Source of the DNA: an uncultured Poribacteria bacterium
GTDB taxonomy: Bacteria > Poribacteria > WGA-4E > WGA-3G
DNA length: 64,000 nt
Assembly (NCBI GenBank): GCA_951828385.1
Contig: OX639973.1
Span: 3,587,200-3,651,199 of the forward strand
Reading direction: 5' to 3'
In this document: positions 1 to 8,619 of the stretch, piece by piece
Layout: every line of letters starts with the position of its first letter
Numbering within the stretch: position 1 is the first letter of the stretch
Made by a program: the position numbers and the translations under genes
The notes under the pieces: model-generated
What the model saw: the letters and a program-made list of their open reading frames with translations, nothing else
What the model was told of the DNA's origin: nothing
The model's database searches: none

Positions 1-1
1 G

Positions 2-889
2 GCATACCAACAGAATGGCGAGAACTTCTTCCTCTGGGCAAGTTTCTTCGATCCGCACCCGAAATATCTTGTGCCAGAACCGTGGGATACGATGTATGAT
101 CCCGCAGAATTGACGGTGCCTTCTGTGACGGAAGGGGAACATGACAACAATCCGCTGCATTTTCAGCTAACGCAACAGCAAAAGCCCGATTTCTCTGCTT
201 GGCGTGAAAGTGGAAAGGGGGTCCATGGATTCAGATCGCACTTACGAGATAGAGACGAACTCGCCAAAGATATTGCCGTCTATTACGGGATGGTGAGTCT
301 GATGGACAAGTATATTGGGAAAATCATGGCGAAGCTGGATGAACTCGGACTTGCAGATAACACGTTGGTTGTGTTTACTTCCGATCACGGACATTTTTAC
401 GGACAACACGGCTTGATCGCAAAAGGCGCGTTCCATTACGAAGATGTTATCCGAGTGCCTTTCATCGTGAGGTATCCCGGTGTTGTACCTGCGGGGCAGC
501 AGTCGGAGGCGTTGCAGACGTTGGTAGATTTAGCACCCTCGTTCCTCAGTGCCACCGGTATTGATATTCCGCGTCCGATGACGGGTATAGATCAGATGCC
601 GGTTTGGTCGGGACAAGCAGAACAGGCACGCGATCACATCATCGTCGAAAACCGCCACGAACCGAAAACGGTTCACGTTAAAACCTACGTTGATGATCGT
701 TATAAACTGACCGCCTACTATAACCAAGAGTATGGTGAACTGTTTGATCTGAAAGAAGATCCTGGGGAAGTCAACAACCTGTGGAATTCCGCTGAGCATG
801 CGAAACTGAAAGCAGATTTGGTTATGAAGTTATTATTCGCAGAGATGGGGAAGGAACCGTTGTGGATGCCGCGGACTTCGGGAGCATAA
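2..889 (+). CDS. Sulfatase (arylsulfatase-type), C-terminal part
   Basis: The open frame runs in from the window edge, so the N-terminal half, including the Cys/Ser residue that becomes formylglycine, lies outside. The visible part begins with FFLWASFFDPHPKY, a typical mid-sulfatase stretch. It contains TSDHGHFYGQHGL near residue 125, the metal-binding DHG...HG block of the alkaline-phosphatase-like fold. It ends with the usual small C-terminal subdomain (YNQEYGELFDLKEDPGE). Such enzymes hydrolyse sulfate esters, often on polysaccharides; the substrate cannot be told here. A GTG at 71 is only an internal codon, because the frame is open upstream. The gene converges on a PhyH gene 8 bases away with no clear terminator between them. 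Confidence 0.93.
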   Translation, partial: AYQQNGENFFLWASFFDPHPKYLVPEPWDTMYDPAELTVPSVTEGEHDNNPLHFQLTQQQKPDFSAWRESGKGVHGFRSHLRDRDELAKDIAVYYGMVSLMDKYIGKIMAKLDELGLADNTLVVFTSDHGHFYGQHGLIAKGAFHYEDVIRVPFIVRYPGVVPAGQQSEALQTLVDLAPSFLSATGIDIPRPMTGIDQMPVWSGQAEQARDHIIVENRHEPKTVHVKTYVDDRYKLTAYYNQEYGELFDLKEDPGEVNNLWNSAEHAKLKADLVMKLLFAEMGKEPLWMPRTSGA

Positions 890-897
890 AAGGCAAA

Positions 898-1716
898 TCA
901 ATACCGCCGTTTCCAGTGCCAACTGTCGCTCCCGGAAATAAGAGGGCGGATGTCTTCTGGTAGTGTTTCAATGAACTCGGGACTGACTTCGTTGCCGGGC
1001 CATTCCCGCACCATTGGGGGTGTATAACCGGAGATAAGGATCACACGCTCTTTGTCGCTGCGGATGGCAGTCGTGCTGTGAATCAACGCTTCGGCAAAAA
1101 GCAGCACGGAACCGGCGGACGCTTCGACTTGGTAGATGAGTTTGTCATCAGAAAGCGCAGCTTCAATCATTTCACTATGATTCCACGTTAAACGATGGCT
1201 TCCGGGTATAACGCATGTCCCGCCATCGTCGGGACCGACATCCGTGAGGTAAGCAAGCGTCTTTACAAAGATGCAGTGGAACTTGTTCTGTTCTATATAG
1301 GTGCCCCATCCGTGTTGGGTTCCGCGGTGAAACCCCGTTGGATTATAGCGGCGTTTGTGGAGTTCGTCCAATTCTGTCTCTGGGTTACGCCTATTGATGA
1401 TCGCTTCGGTCTCCTCAAGACGCACTGAACCACCGACGACTTCCTCAACAAGCGGCACGAGTTTTGGATGCGCTGCATATTCCAATAATGCTGGATCATA
1501 TTCAACAAGGTTACCGAAAAGCACATGGTGTTCTCCGCCCGGACGTGCATAGACACGCTTAGCATCTCGATCTTCGTCGGCTTTTATTCTGTAGAGTGCA
1601 TCTTTCATACGTTGAATTTCATCGCCGTTTAGGACGTTCTCTAATAACACATAACCGTAGATGTCGAAGTGTAACCGTTGTGCTGGCGTTAGGCAAACCT
1701 TTTCACCGTTTTTCAT
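898..1716 (-). CDS. PhyH-like Fe(II)/2-oxoglutarate dioxygenase (possible HxG variant)
   Basis: Phytanoyl-CoA dioxygenase (PhyH) superfamily protein of 272 residues, probably a non-haem iron, 2-oxoglutarate-dependent oxygenase of unknown substrate. Family marks are the core strand AYLTDVGPDDGGTCVIPGSH and a distal HSTTAIRSDKERV segment (His about 213, Arg about 224) that would supply the second iron ligand His and the 2-oxoglutarate-binding Arg. At the place of the usual HxD iron motif I read F-H-R-G (His about 130), so the carboxylate ligand appears to be Gly; see findings. I chose the ATG at 1716 because GGAGGAG lies just upstream. An upstream in-frame ATG at 1731 would put that ribosome site inside the gene. 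Confidence 0.88.
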   Translation of the reverse strand: MKNGEKVCLTPAQRLHFDIYGYVLLENVLNGDEIQRMKDALYRIKADEDRDAKRVYARPGGEHHVLFGNLVEYDPALLEYAAHPKLVPLVEEVVGGSVRLEETEAIINRRNPETELDELHKRRYNPTGFHRGTQHGWGTYIEQNKFHCIFVKTLAYLTDVGPDDGGTCVIPGSHRLTWNHSEMIEAALSDDKLIYQVEASAGSVLLFAEALIHSTTAIRSDKERVILISGYTPPMVREWPGNEVSPEFIETLPEDIRPLISGSDSWHWKRRY

Positions 1717-1744
1717 TTCTCTCCTCCACATTTATAAGATCGCT

Positions 1745-2494
1745 CTACAACCCACGCTTAACTTGTCCCCAGAAGGTGGTGAGTTTTTCGCCTGGGTCAA
1801 CGGCAAGGTCGAGTGCATCTGATCCTTCATAGACCAGCAAATCATCAACGTAACCCGGGACAATTATCCCCCACGTATAGAAAGCGACCCACTTGGCAAC
1901 GGGACCGAGGGCAGCGTTCCGAAAGGCGAGACCTTTCTCAGGCTTGGCACCCAACGCATCGTCCCTGTCATCGCCTACGGAAAAATCAAATTCGCTTTTG
2001 CCAACATCGGCAACAATATAGACGTATTTCCACGTATCGGTTTCAAAATCGCCAATAAGTTGCCACGCCGCGCCATCGTAAAGCCGGACAACACCGGCAT
2101 CCCAATTGATGTAGGTGCAACCATTATTTTCGCCAAAACCATCAGCGGTGGCGACTTTGAGATTGAAAGACCTACCGCCGCCTTCAATATACACCCAGAA
2201 TTCGACCGAAATAATAGGATTTTCGGTTTCTATGGGGACACCGAGTCCGTCTCCGTCTCCACCGCCCAAGATAGCAAGTGCTTTTTTATCGGTTTTGACG
2301 GTGTCGCCAGAAACTTCAAAGTCACCGCCAATTACCTCCCAATCTTTGGGTGGATTACCGGTGGGAAACTCCTCAAACCCTGTTTGTACGAACACTTTTT
2401 GTGCATCTGTACTTCCCACTAAAACAAAGGTTAAAGCAACAGCAAGCGTTAAGAGAACATATTGGCAAAAAGTCATCTGTATATTTTCCGTCAT
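1745..2494 (-). CDS. Secreted LamG/concanavalin-like protein with C-terminal LTTxWG tag
   Basis: A 249-residue exported protein of unknown function. The N-terminus is a signal peptide (hydrophobic stretch about residues 9-27, cleavage near STDA-Q). The body (TGFEEFPTGNPPKDWEV..., VEFWVYIEGGG...) reads as an all-beta jelly-roll of the LamG/concanavalin type, with the final strand GYVDDLLVYEGS. The last 20 or so residues, LAVDPGEKLTTFWGQVK, match the ends of two other secreted proteins in this window (13224 and 57605). Start 2494 follows GGAGAAATAGAG; the longer frame to 2617 would overlap the upstream PhyH gene. It sits in a minus-strand run with PhyH genes on both sides, which suggests one transcript. 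Confidence 0.8.
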   Translation of the reverse strand: MTENIQMTFCQYVLLTLAVALTFVLVGSTDAQKVFVQTGFEEFPTGNPPKDWEVIGGDFEVSGDTVKTDKKALAILGGGDGDGLGVPIETENPIISVEFWVYIEGGGRSFNLKVATADGFGENNGCTYINWDAGVVRLYDGAAWQLIGDFETDTWKYVYIVADVGKSEFDFSVGDDRDDALGAKPEKGLAFRNAALGPVAKWVAFYTWGIIVPGYVDDLLVYEGSDALDLAVDPGEKLTTFWGQVKRGL

Positions 2495-2516
2495 CTCTAT
2501 TTCTCCATTTAGATTT

Positions 2517-3296
2517 TCAAGGCATCCAGATATTCCACTCGCCTTTTTTCTCCCATTTGCGACATGCGACGCACAAACACAGGTATCTAATTGCGAAACG
2601 CGGCGCAGTCCCGACATTCATTGTCCCAGAATGCGGTAAAAGGTGATGAAAAAATAGTACATCCCCCTGTTTAGCGACGACTTCCATGGGTTCGCCTAAA
2701 TCCATTTCAGGAAAGAGTGCCCGTACATCGCGGACATGATTGGAGAATTCTGGATTTTTCTTACGGAATTTACGAATGCGCTGCGGTCCTTCGGGCCATA
2801 TCACAGTCGTTCCGCCGTGTGAATTTGCATCGGTGAGATAGGTTAAACTGGTCGCTCGAAAAGTCCCGGGGTCCAACCGAAAATCTCGGAAATCGCCATC
2901 TAAGTGCGGCGACGGGGTTTTCCACTTGCCTGAAGTGGGGAATTGGTTGAGCGCCCAGATACCATCAGGACGTTGATCTTCACAATGTGGAATTTCCGGG
3001 TATCGGGATGCAAGTTGTTTGAGGGCAGCGCGGTAATCAGGGGTGCAACATGCCAATACGTCCGGATGGGTAACGCCGAAAAGTTCTATGCGATTCCCGT
3101 TAGCCATCTGCTCCATATAAAATCCAGCAAGCCCTGGACGCTTGAAATGTCCCCATGAATCTGGATTATCTGACACCATCCCCATCATATTCCACATCGC
3201 TGCCTCTGCTTTTGTGACAGTCTCTTGTGGAATCAAATCGGAAAGGAGTAGATAGCCCTCTTCCTCAAATTGGGTTAATTGTTGCTTTGAGAGCAT
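2517..3296 (-). CDS. PhyH-family Fe(II)/2-oxoglutarate dioxygenase
   Basis: 259-residue PhyH superfamily protein. It has the complete facial triad: HLD at residues 131-133, a distal His at about 222 in PHSGT, and Arg at 233-237 (APRFAIR) for 2-oxoglutarate. It thus differs from the neighbour at 898, where the Asp position looks like Gly. Substrate unknown. An AAGGA-type site precedes the ATG at 3296. The end of the frame overlaps the non-coding leader of the following gene, leaving 22 bases to its chosen start. The C-terminus carries several Cys residues and a basic/aromatic tail that is not a usual family feature. Confidence 0.9.
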   Translation of the reverse strand: MLSKQQLTQFEEEGYLLLSDLIPQETVTKAEAAMWNMMGMVSDNPDSWGHFKRPGLAGFYMEQMANGNRIELFGVTHPDVLACCTPDYRAALKQLASRYPEIPHCEDQRPDGIWALNQFPTSGKWKTPSPHLDGDFRDFRLDPGTFRATSLTYLTDANSHGGTTVIWPEGPQRIRKFRKKNPEFSNHVRDVRALFPEMDLGEPMEVVAKQGDVLFFHHLLPHSGTMNVGTAPRFAIRYLCLCVACRKWEKKGEWNIWMP

Positions 3297-3314
3297 TGCA
3301 TATTCCTTACTGTA

Positions 3315-4145
3315 TCAATCCCCAATCGTGAGTTGGCTAACATCAATAGACGGTTCAGGATACTTCATGTCGAGTTTTTTGAGCGTCTCCACGATACATT
3401 CTGTGATAACAAGGTTCCGATACCACTTCTTATTTGCGGGGATTATATACCAAGGTGCCCAATCGGTACTACATTTTTGGAGCATCACTTCGTATGCCTG
3501 CATATAATGCTCCCAATAACCGCGTTCCCGAATATCGGATGCCTCGACTTTCCAATGCTTCGTCGGATCATTAATCCGAGATTCAAGACGCTCTTTCTGT
3601 TCATCCTTCGAGATGTGAAGGTAAAACTTTAGGACAACCGTTCCATTTTCAACGAGCATCTTTTCAAAATCGTTGATCTGCTGATACCGTTGCGACCAGA
3701 CCTGTCCCGGCACCAGATTATGCACCCGCACAACGAGGACATCTTCGTAATGCGAACGGTTAAAGATACCGATTTTTCCTTTTGATGGAACGGCTTTGTG
3801 TGCGCGCCATAAGAAATCACGAGAGAGTTCATCCGCGGTCGGGACTTTGAAATTGAAAACATCGCAGCCTTGGACGTTGATACCCGCCATGACCTTCCGG
3901 ATCGTCCCATCTTTGCCACATGTATCCATGCCTTGCAGAATGATAAGAAGTGCGTGTTGGCTTTCCGCGTAAAGCAGCCCCTGAAGTTCCAGTAGCTCCT
4001 TATGTAACTTTTTCAGTCTGCGCTTCGTCTGACCTTTTTTTTCGTAAGTCCCGGTATACTCGGGTGCGTAATCGTCTAAGTTGATAAGCTCACCCGGCGT
4101 GACAATATTTTTACTCTTAAACTCCATAGTAGGTTTTCCAATCAT
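3315..4145 (-). CDS. ppk2: Polyphosphate kinase 2 family (PPK2) nucleotide phosphotransferase
   Basis: About 276 residues, the normal size for a single-domain PPK2. These enzymes transfer phosphate between polyphosphate and nucleotides. Diagnostic motifs are the P-loop GMDTCGKDGTI, the following MAGINVQGCDVFNFKVPT, and the Walker-B/lid region FNRSHYEDVLVVRVH. YWEHYMQAYE and WYIIPANKKWYRN are also typical of the family. The start is uncertain: ATG at 4145, ATG at 4127 and TTG at 4169 are in frame and none has a strong ribosome site. The gene lies 18 bases upstream of the PhyH gene at 3296 on the same strand. Donor and acceptor specificity (ADP versus AMP) cannot be decided by eye. Confidence 0.93.
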   Translation of the reverse strand: MIGKPTMEFKSKNIVTPGELINLDDYAPEYTGTYEKKGQTKRRLKKLHKELLELQGLLYAESQHALLIILQGMDTCGKDGTIRKVMAGINVQGCDVFNFKVPTADELSRDFLWRAHKAVPSKGKIGIFNRSHYEDVLVVRVHNLVPGQVWSQRYQQINDFEKMLVENGTVVLKFYLHISKDEQKERLESRINDPTKHWKVEASDIRERGYWEHYMQAYEVMLQKCSTDWAPWYIIPANKKWYRNLVITECIVETLKKLDMKYPEPSIDVSQLTIGD

Positions 4146-4195
4146 TTTTAGATTAACAATAATACCCAATCCAATGCTGGCTCTGAAGTCATGCG

Positions 4196-4212
4196 ATCAC
4201 GATCATCGTGAT
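4196..4212. terminator. Perfect 7-bp inverted repeat after the DUF4175 gene
   Basis: ATCACGA-TCA-TCGTGAT forms a clean hairpin in the 119-base gap between the DUF4175 stop and PPK2. A second dyad, GAGGTTT-G-AAACCTC, lies about 20 bases further on, next to the DUF4175 stop codon. Neither has a long U tract, so termination is only a possibility. The GAGGTTT dyad is flanked by a GCCAGC sequence and resembles short palindromes elsewhere in the window (around 46856). Confidence 0.4.
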
Positions 4213-4264
4213 GGCGTGCTTCAGCAGAGGTTTGAAACCTCGCCAGCAAAAGTGTATCCTCGAA

Positions 4265-7200
4265 CTACTGTGACAAAGACTCGTAGTAGTCATCAACGAG
4301 CCGTCGGTACTCAGGCGGGACCTCCTCTTTCGCGACTTGGAAGAGTCGTTTCTTCTCCTGAAGGGTGTTGAGTCGATCTTCAAGTGCGGCTTCCAATTTC
4401 GTCAAGTCCCGAATAACGAATTCATAGTTAGGGAACGGATTTGAGCGATTCCCAGGGCGATAGTCCATAGTATTAAGCAGATCGAGCCAGAGTTCGTCAA
4501 TTTCACGCCCGGATTCGCGACCACCGGCGCGTGCCTCTTGGTTCTCACCCTCACCTTCAGCCTGTCCCGGCTGCTGCCCTTCCTGTCCGGGTTGTTGTCC
4601 GGGCTGTTGACCGGGTTGTTGGCCTTCCTGCCCATCTTGCATGGCTTGTTGCGCCTGTTGCATCCGCTCCTGAATCTGTTGCTGTTGTTCAGCGAGTTGT
4701 TGCTGACGGCGTTGTTGTTCCTCTGTCTGCTCTTGCCCCTCCATAGCTTGAAGTTCGCGTTGGATGTCGTCCATCTGTTCTCGCGATTGTTGAAGCTGCT
4801 GAAGTGCAGCTTCGAGCTGCTCTTCTTCGGTGTTTGCCATGTTGGCTTGCGCCTGTTGCAGATCCCCCTGTACCTGCCTGAGGGTCTCCACGACTTCTTG
4901 TTGGTTCAGTTCAGCGGCGCGGAAACTACGCCATTGCAGGGCGCGTTGTGCGGTTGACATATCCCCGGCAGTCTGCTCTTCAGTGAGCCGTCTGGTAGCG
5001 TCAGTTACATTTCGGGCTGCCTCTGGATTCTCCTCACGGAGCTGCTCAGGCAAATTCTCCAATGTACTCTCAAGTGCTTTGAGGTCCTGTTGAAGTTCTC
5101 GCTGTTCGTTAGCAAGTTCAGATGCCTTTCGGAAATCTTCGGGGCGCATCTCTGACTGCTGAGAGCGGCTCCTGAGTTCTTGTGTCTCCTGTTGGACACC
5201 CGATTGTTCATCTATCAACTGCTGGACCTGTTCTGCAGCATTGGCGAGCGCAGCATCGGTGAACTCCGATGCGACTTTTTCCAACTGTTCAATGGCTTCC
5301 TCAAGCCTTTCCTCTGCTTTTTGGCCTTTGGCGGCACTGAGTTGCGGTTCTTGTTGTTCCATGCCTTGTGAAGCTTGATCCATCTGTTCGCCAGCCTGTT
5401 GCATCGCTTGACCGGCTTGATCCAAGCGTTGGCCTTGGGAGCCTTGAGCATTCTGCTGCATGGTACTGAGCTGCTGTGCCATCTGCTGTGCCTGCTGTGA
5501 CAGCTGCTCCTGTTGCTGACTGTTCTGTTGCATTTCGCTCGGAGATGGTTGGTTTTCACGCCCTAACTGCTGGCTCTGTTGACTGAGCTGCTGTTGCTCT
5601 GCCAACATTTGACGTGCCTGATCTAACATCTCCTGCGTCTCCTCCTGCATCTCCATATCAAGCTCGTTCTGCTGTTCCTCAAGTTCACTTTGCAGCTCCT
5701 CCATTTCGAGTTCAAGATTCTCAGCAAGTTGGGGGTTACTGTTCCGCATCTGCATCAGTATGGTCGGAAGTTCAAGACTCACTTTTATCAAGAGTTCAAG
5801 TGCCTCTTGTTCCGCGGGTATCGCTGCAACAGGTTGGATAGCGTTCAGGCTATCGGTCGCTTCACGCATTTTTTGTATTGCATCCTCCAAGTTCATCAGA
5901 ATCTCGGGTGTGATTGGCGATTCGCCTTGCATTGCCATGCTAAACTCATCTGCAAGCTGCTGTGTCTTATCCTTCAATTTATCTTGCTTGTCCCCCGTTT
6001 TCTTAACAGCACTCCGATATTCCTCCGTAACTGATGACGGTTTAGCACTAATGTGTTTCGCTGTCTCCCGAATAATCTGCTTCTGGGAGGCGAGTATCTC
6101 TAAAAGCGGATTCGGCATCGGTTGCGATTGTTCTGCCTCCGCCTCGTGGAAATCTTCATTAAACGGGCGAATTTCAAGAAAATAAATATCGCTACTCGCT
6201 TCGCCGGGACCAGTGAGCGTGTTATTATCAACAGCGTGTGCGTAGTAGGAAATAATATCCCCCGGTTCAACATCAAATTCCTCAAGGTAGAATGTATAAC
6301 TACCCTCTGCCACGCGGCGTTGAACCGTATCAACAGCATCAGGCGTGGCGGTTTCCAAGGTTAACTCCTGCAGTTCGTCAGACCCGATGCGATACATAAG
6401 TTTTAGTGCTGCGATGCCATAATCGTCTGTGGCTTCAGCAATGATTTCCACCTCACCCAACTTCGTCGTTTTGATATCGCGTCCAGGTTCCTTTATCACA
6501 ACCTCCGGTACAGCGTCTGGAATGGCTTTTATAGTGTATTCGATGGGTATCTCGTTATTGAAACCATCAATGCCCAGAAGCTCAACGGTATACGTCCCGT
6601 CCGCAATAACATCTACAGTTGTTGTAAGGATGTTCCCATCGGAGATAACCATCTGGGTTGAAGCAGACTCCTGAGTTTCGTCCTTTTCAGGCTTAACATT
6701 CATCTTCAGAGAAAATGTTGCAGTTTGAATGGCTTTATTGGTCGTGAGTTTTATTTCCGCCTGTGTGCCAACGACCGCTTGAATGTCGCCTGTCCCAGTT
6801 TGCACGACAGGTTTAAGACCTGTGTAGTCTGGATAAGTGTAAGCCACGGAAATTTCCGTCACCTTCGGCATCTCAAAGACTTCAACAGTATAGCGTTCCG
6901 AAGTCGTCTCGTTCGCTACGACGTAGTATTCGATATCCGCGTCAATGTTAAAAATTTCATAAGCAAACCCACGTTTATCGTCTGGGTTTTGTAACATATT
7001 AATCTGTTGCTGGGTTGTTTCCGTTTCGGAGGGGGTGGCTTCTCGGTTCTCTACATTCTCATAAGTCAAAACAACCTTCTCAGCAGATTTTCCGGTGACA
7101 GTGACGTGAATAGGTAGACTCTTGCCACGAAGGATACGTACATTTCCCGGTTCGACAGTTAGCTTCGTTGTCAAAACCGGTTCAGTCTTCTCCCAAGGGA

Positions 7201-7753
7201 TCAACACACGGAAAAGACTGGTTTGGAGTTCTGTTGGAAATAGGAGTGCAAGTACACAGCAGCCCACAACAACCAAAGCCGCGATGCCGACATGCTTACG
7301 GGTACGACTGTGATCGACCGTTGCTTTAAAATCAATACTTTTCACCCGCTGCGTCGTATCTTCAATCAGGCGTTGGAGCATGTGCGCTTCAATGGGATCT
7401 GTTGCCTCGCGATTGCCGAATTCAATAGCACTCACCAATCTATCTTCAAGGTCAGGGTGGTTTTGCTCAACGTTGAGTGCGATATCCCGGAGCGTGAGTG
7501 CTGCTCGGAGGGGTTGAACGAGATACTTATAAAGCAGGTAACCCGTCACACCGACACCGCCTGTTAACAAAGCAATTCGCACAAAACTTGGCAGGGGCAT
7601 TAACCAATCAATGATAGCCTCACCGACAAAGACAGCAATTATGCCCGTCAGGACGATAGCGAATCCTGCCCAAAAAATACTACGTTTCCAAACGCGCCTG
7701 GCATCTAAAATTTTTGTTTGTAACTCTGCGTAACCTTCTCTTGTATTCATCAT
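4265..7753 (-). CDS. DUF4175-type giant membrane protein with Gln/Glu-rich coiled coil
   Basis: 1162 residues. The N-terminus has two closely spaced membrane helices (about 24-46 and 57-80) and a third at about 153-172. These are followed by beta-rich periplasmic regions with Ig-like strands (for example ISVAYTYPDYTGLKP, GTYTVELLGIDGFNNE). From about residue 560 to 1080 it is a very long coiled coil rich in Gln, Glu and Met. A conserved-looking tail (MDYRPGNRSNPFPNYEFVIRDLTKLEAAL..., EEVPPEYRRLVDDYYESL) closes it. This layout matches DUF4175 proteins, often encoded near MoxR/BatA-type VWA genes; here a BatA-like gene lies 8 kb away rather than adjacent. GGAGG precedes the double ATG. The function is unknown, presumably in the envelope. 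Confidence 0.85.
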   Translation of the reverse strand: MMNTREGYAELQTKILDARRVWKRSIFWAGFAIVLTGIIAVFVGEAIIDWLMPLPSFVRIALLTGGVGVTGYLLYKYLVQPLRAALTLRDIALNVEQNHPDLEDRLVSAIEFGNREATDPIEAHMLQRLIEDTTQRVKSIDFKATVDHSRTRKHVGIAALVVVGCCVLALLFPTELQTSLFRVLIPWEKTEPVLTTKLTVEPGNVRILRGKSLPIHVTVTGKSAEKVVLTYENVENREATPSETETTQQQINMLQNPDDKRGFAYEIFNIDADIEYYVVANETTSERYTVEVFEMPKVTEISVAYTYPDYTGLKPVVQTGTGDIQAVVGTQAEIKLTTNKAIQTATFSLKMNVKPEKDETQESASTQMVISDGNILTTTVDVIADGTYTVELLGIDGFNNEIPIEYTIKAIPDAVPEVVIKEPGRDIKTTKLGEVEIIAEATDDYGIAALKLMYRIGSDELQELTLETATPDAVDTVQRRVAEGSYTFYLEEFDVEPGDIISYYAHAVDNNTLTGPGEASSDIYFLEIRPFNEDFHEAEAEQSQPMPNPLLEILASQKQIIRETAKHISAKPSSVTEEYRSAVKKTGDKQDKLKDKTQQLADEFSMAMQGESPITPEILMNLEDAIQKMREATDSLNAIQPVAAIPAEQEALELLIKVSLELPTILMQMRNSNPQLAENLELEMEELQSELEEQQNELDMEMQEETQEMLDQARQMLAEQQQLSQQSQQLGRENQPSPSEMQQNSQQQEQLSQQAQQMAQQLSTMQQNAQGSQGQRLDQAGQAMQQAGEQMDQASQGMEQQEPQLSAAKGQKAEERLEEAIEQLEKVASEFTDAALANAAEQVQQLIDEQSGVQQETQELRSRSQQSEMRPEDFRKASELANEQRELQQDLKALESTLENLPEQLREENPEAARNVTDATRRLTEEQTAGDMSTAQRALQWRSFRAAELNQQEVVETLRQVQGDLQQAQANMANTEEEQLEAALQQLQQSREQMDDIQRELQAMEGQEQTEEQQRRQQQLAEQQQQIQERMQQAQQAMQDGQEGQQPGQQPGQQPGQEGQQPGQAEGEGENQEARAGGRESGREIDELWLDLLNTMDYRPGNRSNPFPNYEFVIRDLTKLEAALEDRLNTLQEKKRLFQVAKEEVPPEYRRLVDDYYESLSQ

Positions 7754-7831
7754 TTTCCTCCACCTACATTACCCATGATTCATAAGATTTTATTAACCCT
7801 CTTCACCTACGTGTGCCTAAGAAGCAGATGC

Positions 7832-8506
7832 TCAGGTGGCAAATACGACCTCAAGCAGAATACTGAGTGCCCATAGAATCACTGCCGCGACACGGGCTTT
7901 GTTTTTTTCTATATCGGCAAGCATTGTGATCGCTATTGCCATCACCGCGATTAACCACACACTGAGTGGATTGATGTGACTGAGAAACACCAGCAGATTA
8001 ACGTTTGTTCCCGAATCAAATAACATGTGCAGCCCCGGAATCATTTTGAAATCCGCAGTACCTTTGACATCCGCTACGTCTGTAAAAATAAGCAAGAGCG
8101 CGGTGTTGACGAGTTGTATGAGGCAACTGATCAGCGAGATGTGGATAACAGCAGCGTAGATATGGCGAAATCTTAACGTCTCATTTTTCAAAAGAAACCG
8201 CGCCCCTAATTTGAGAAGGGCACTACTAACGATGAACCCCAGAATCGCAAAAACTGGTCCAAGAAAGATGGTAAGTGCTCCCATAACCTGAGCCATGGTC
8301 TGAATTTGCTCGGAAGGTGCGTCACTTTGTTCCATTTGTCCGGACATCAATTGTTGCGTGTAGGGTGCTACAGCCCATAACAGTAGAACGGAAAACAGAT
8401 AAAAGATAATAAACGCTATTCCTGACCTCGGCTGCGATTTGAGCCGTGAAAATGCGGCACTCGGTTCAGCGATGAGGTCTGCGATGTTTTGTAAACTTTC
8501 TTTCAT
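7832..8506 (-). CDS. YIP1-family integral membrane protein
   Basis: 224 residues with an amphipathic N-terminus (SLQNIADLIAEPSAAFSRLK), the usual opening of bacterial YIP1-domain proteins. About five membrane helices follow: near 30-50, 75-100, 118-145, 163-185 and 195-220. The biochemical role of bacterial YIP1 proteins is not established. GGAGAAAACAG precedes the ATG. It lies upstream of the DUF4175 gene on the same strand with a 78-base gap, so the two may be co-transcribed. Confidence 0.78.
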   Translation of the reverse strand: MKESLQNIADLIAEPSAAFSRLKSQPRSGIAFIIFYLFSVLLLWAVAPYTQQLMSGQMEQSDAPSEQIQTMAQVMGALTIFLGPVFAILGFIVSSALLKLGARFLLKNETLRFRHIYAAVIHISLISCLIQLVNTALLLIFTDVADVKGTADFKMIPGLHMLFDSGTNVNLLVFLSHINPLSVWLIAVMAIAITMLADIEKNKARVAAVILWALSILLEVVFAT

Positions 8507-8619
8507 CTGTTTTCTCCTAAAAGATTAGACAAAATAGAGATGAAACTGTTCTTAAAGATTTATCAGGTTGAGGTAAACACTGCACGTTAATCATAGGACT
8601 CAGCCATGTTTTTCTGCGC

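Noticed and set aside
4500-6000. Several plus-strand frames over the DUF4175 coiled coil
   Set aside because: They are shadows of Gln/Leu-rich codons in the real minus-strand gene.
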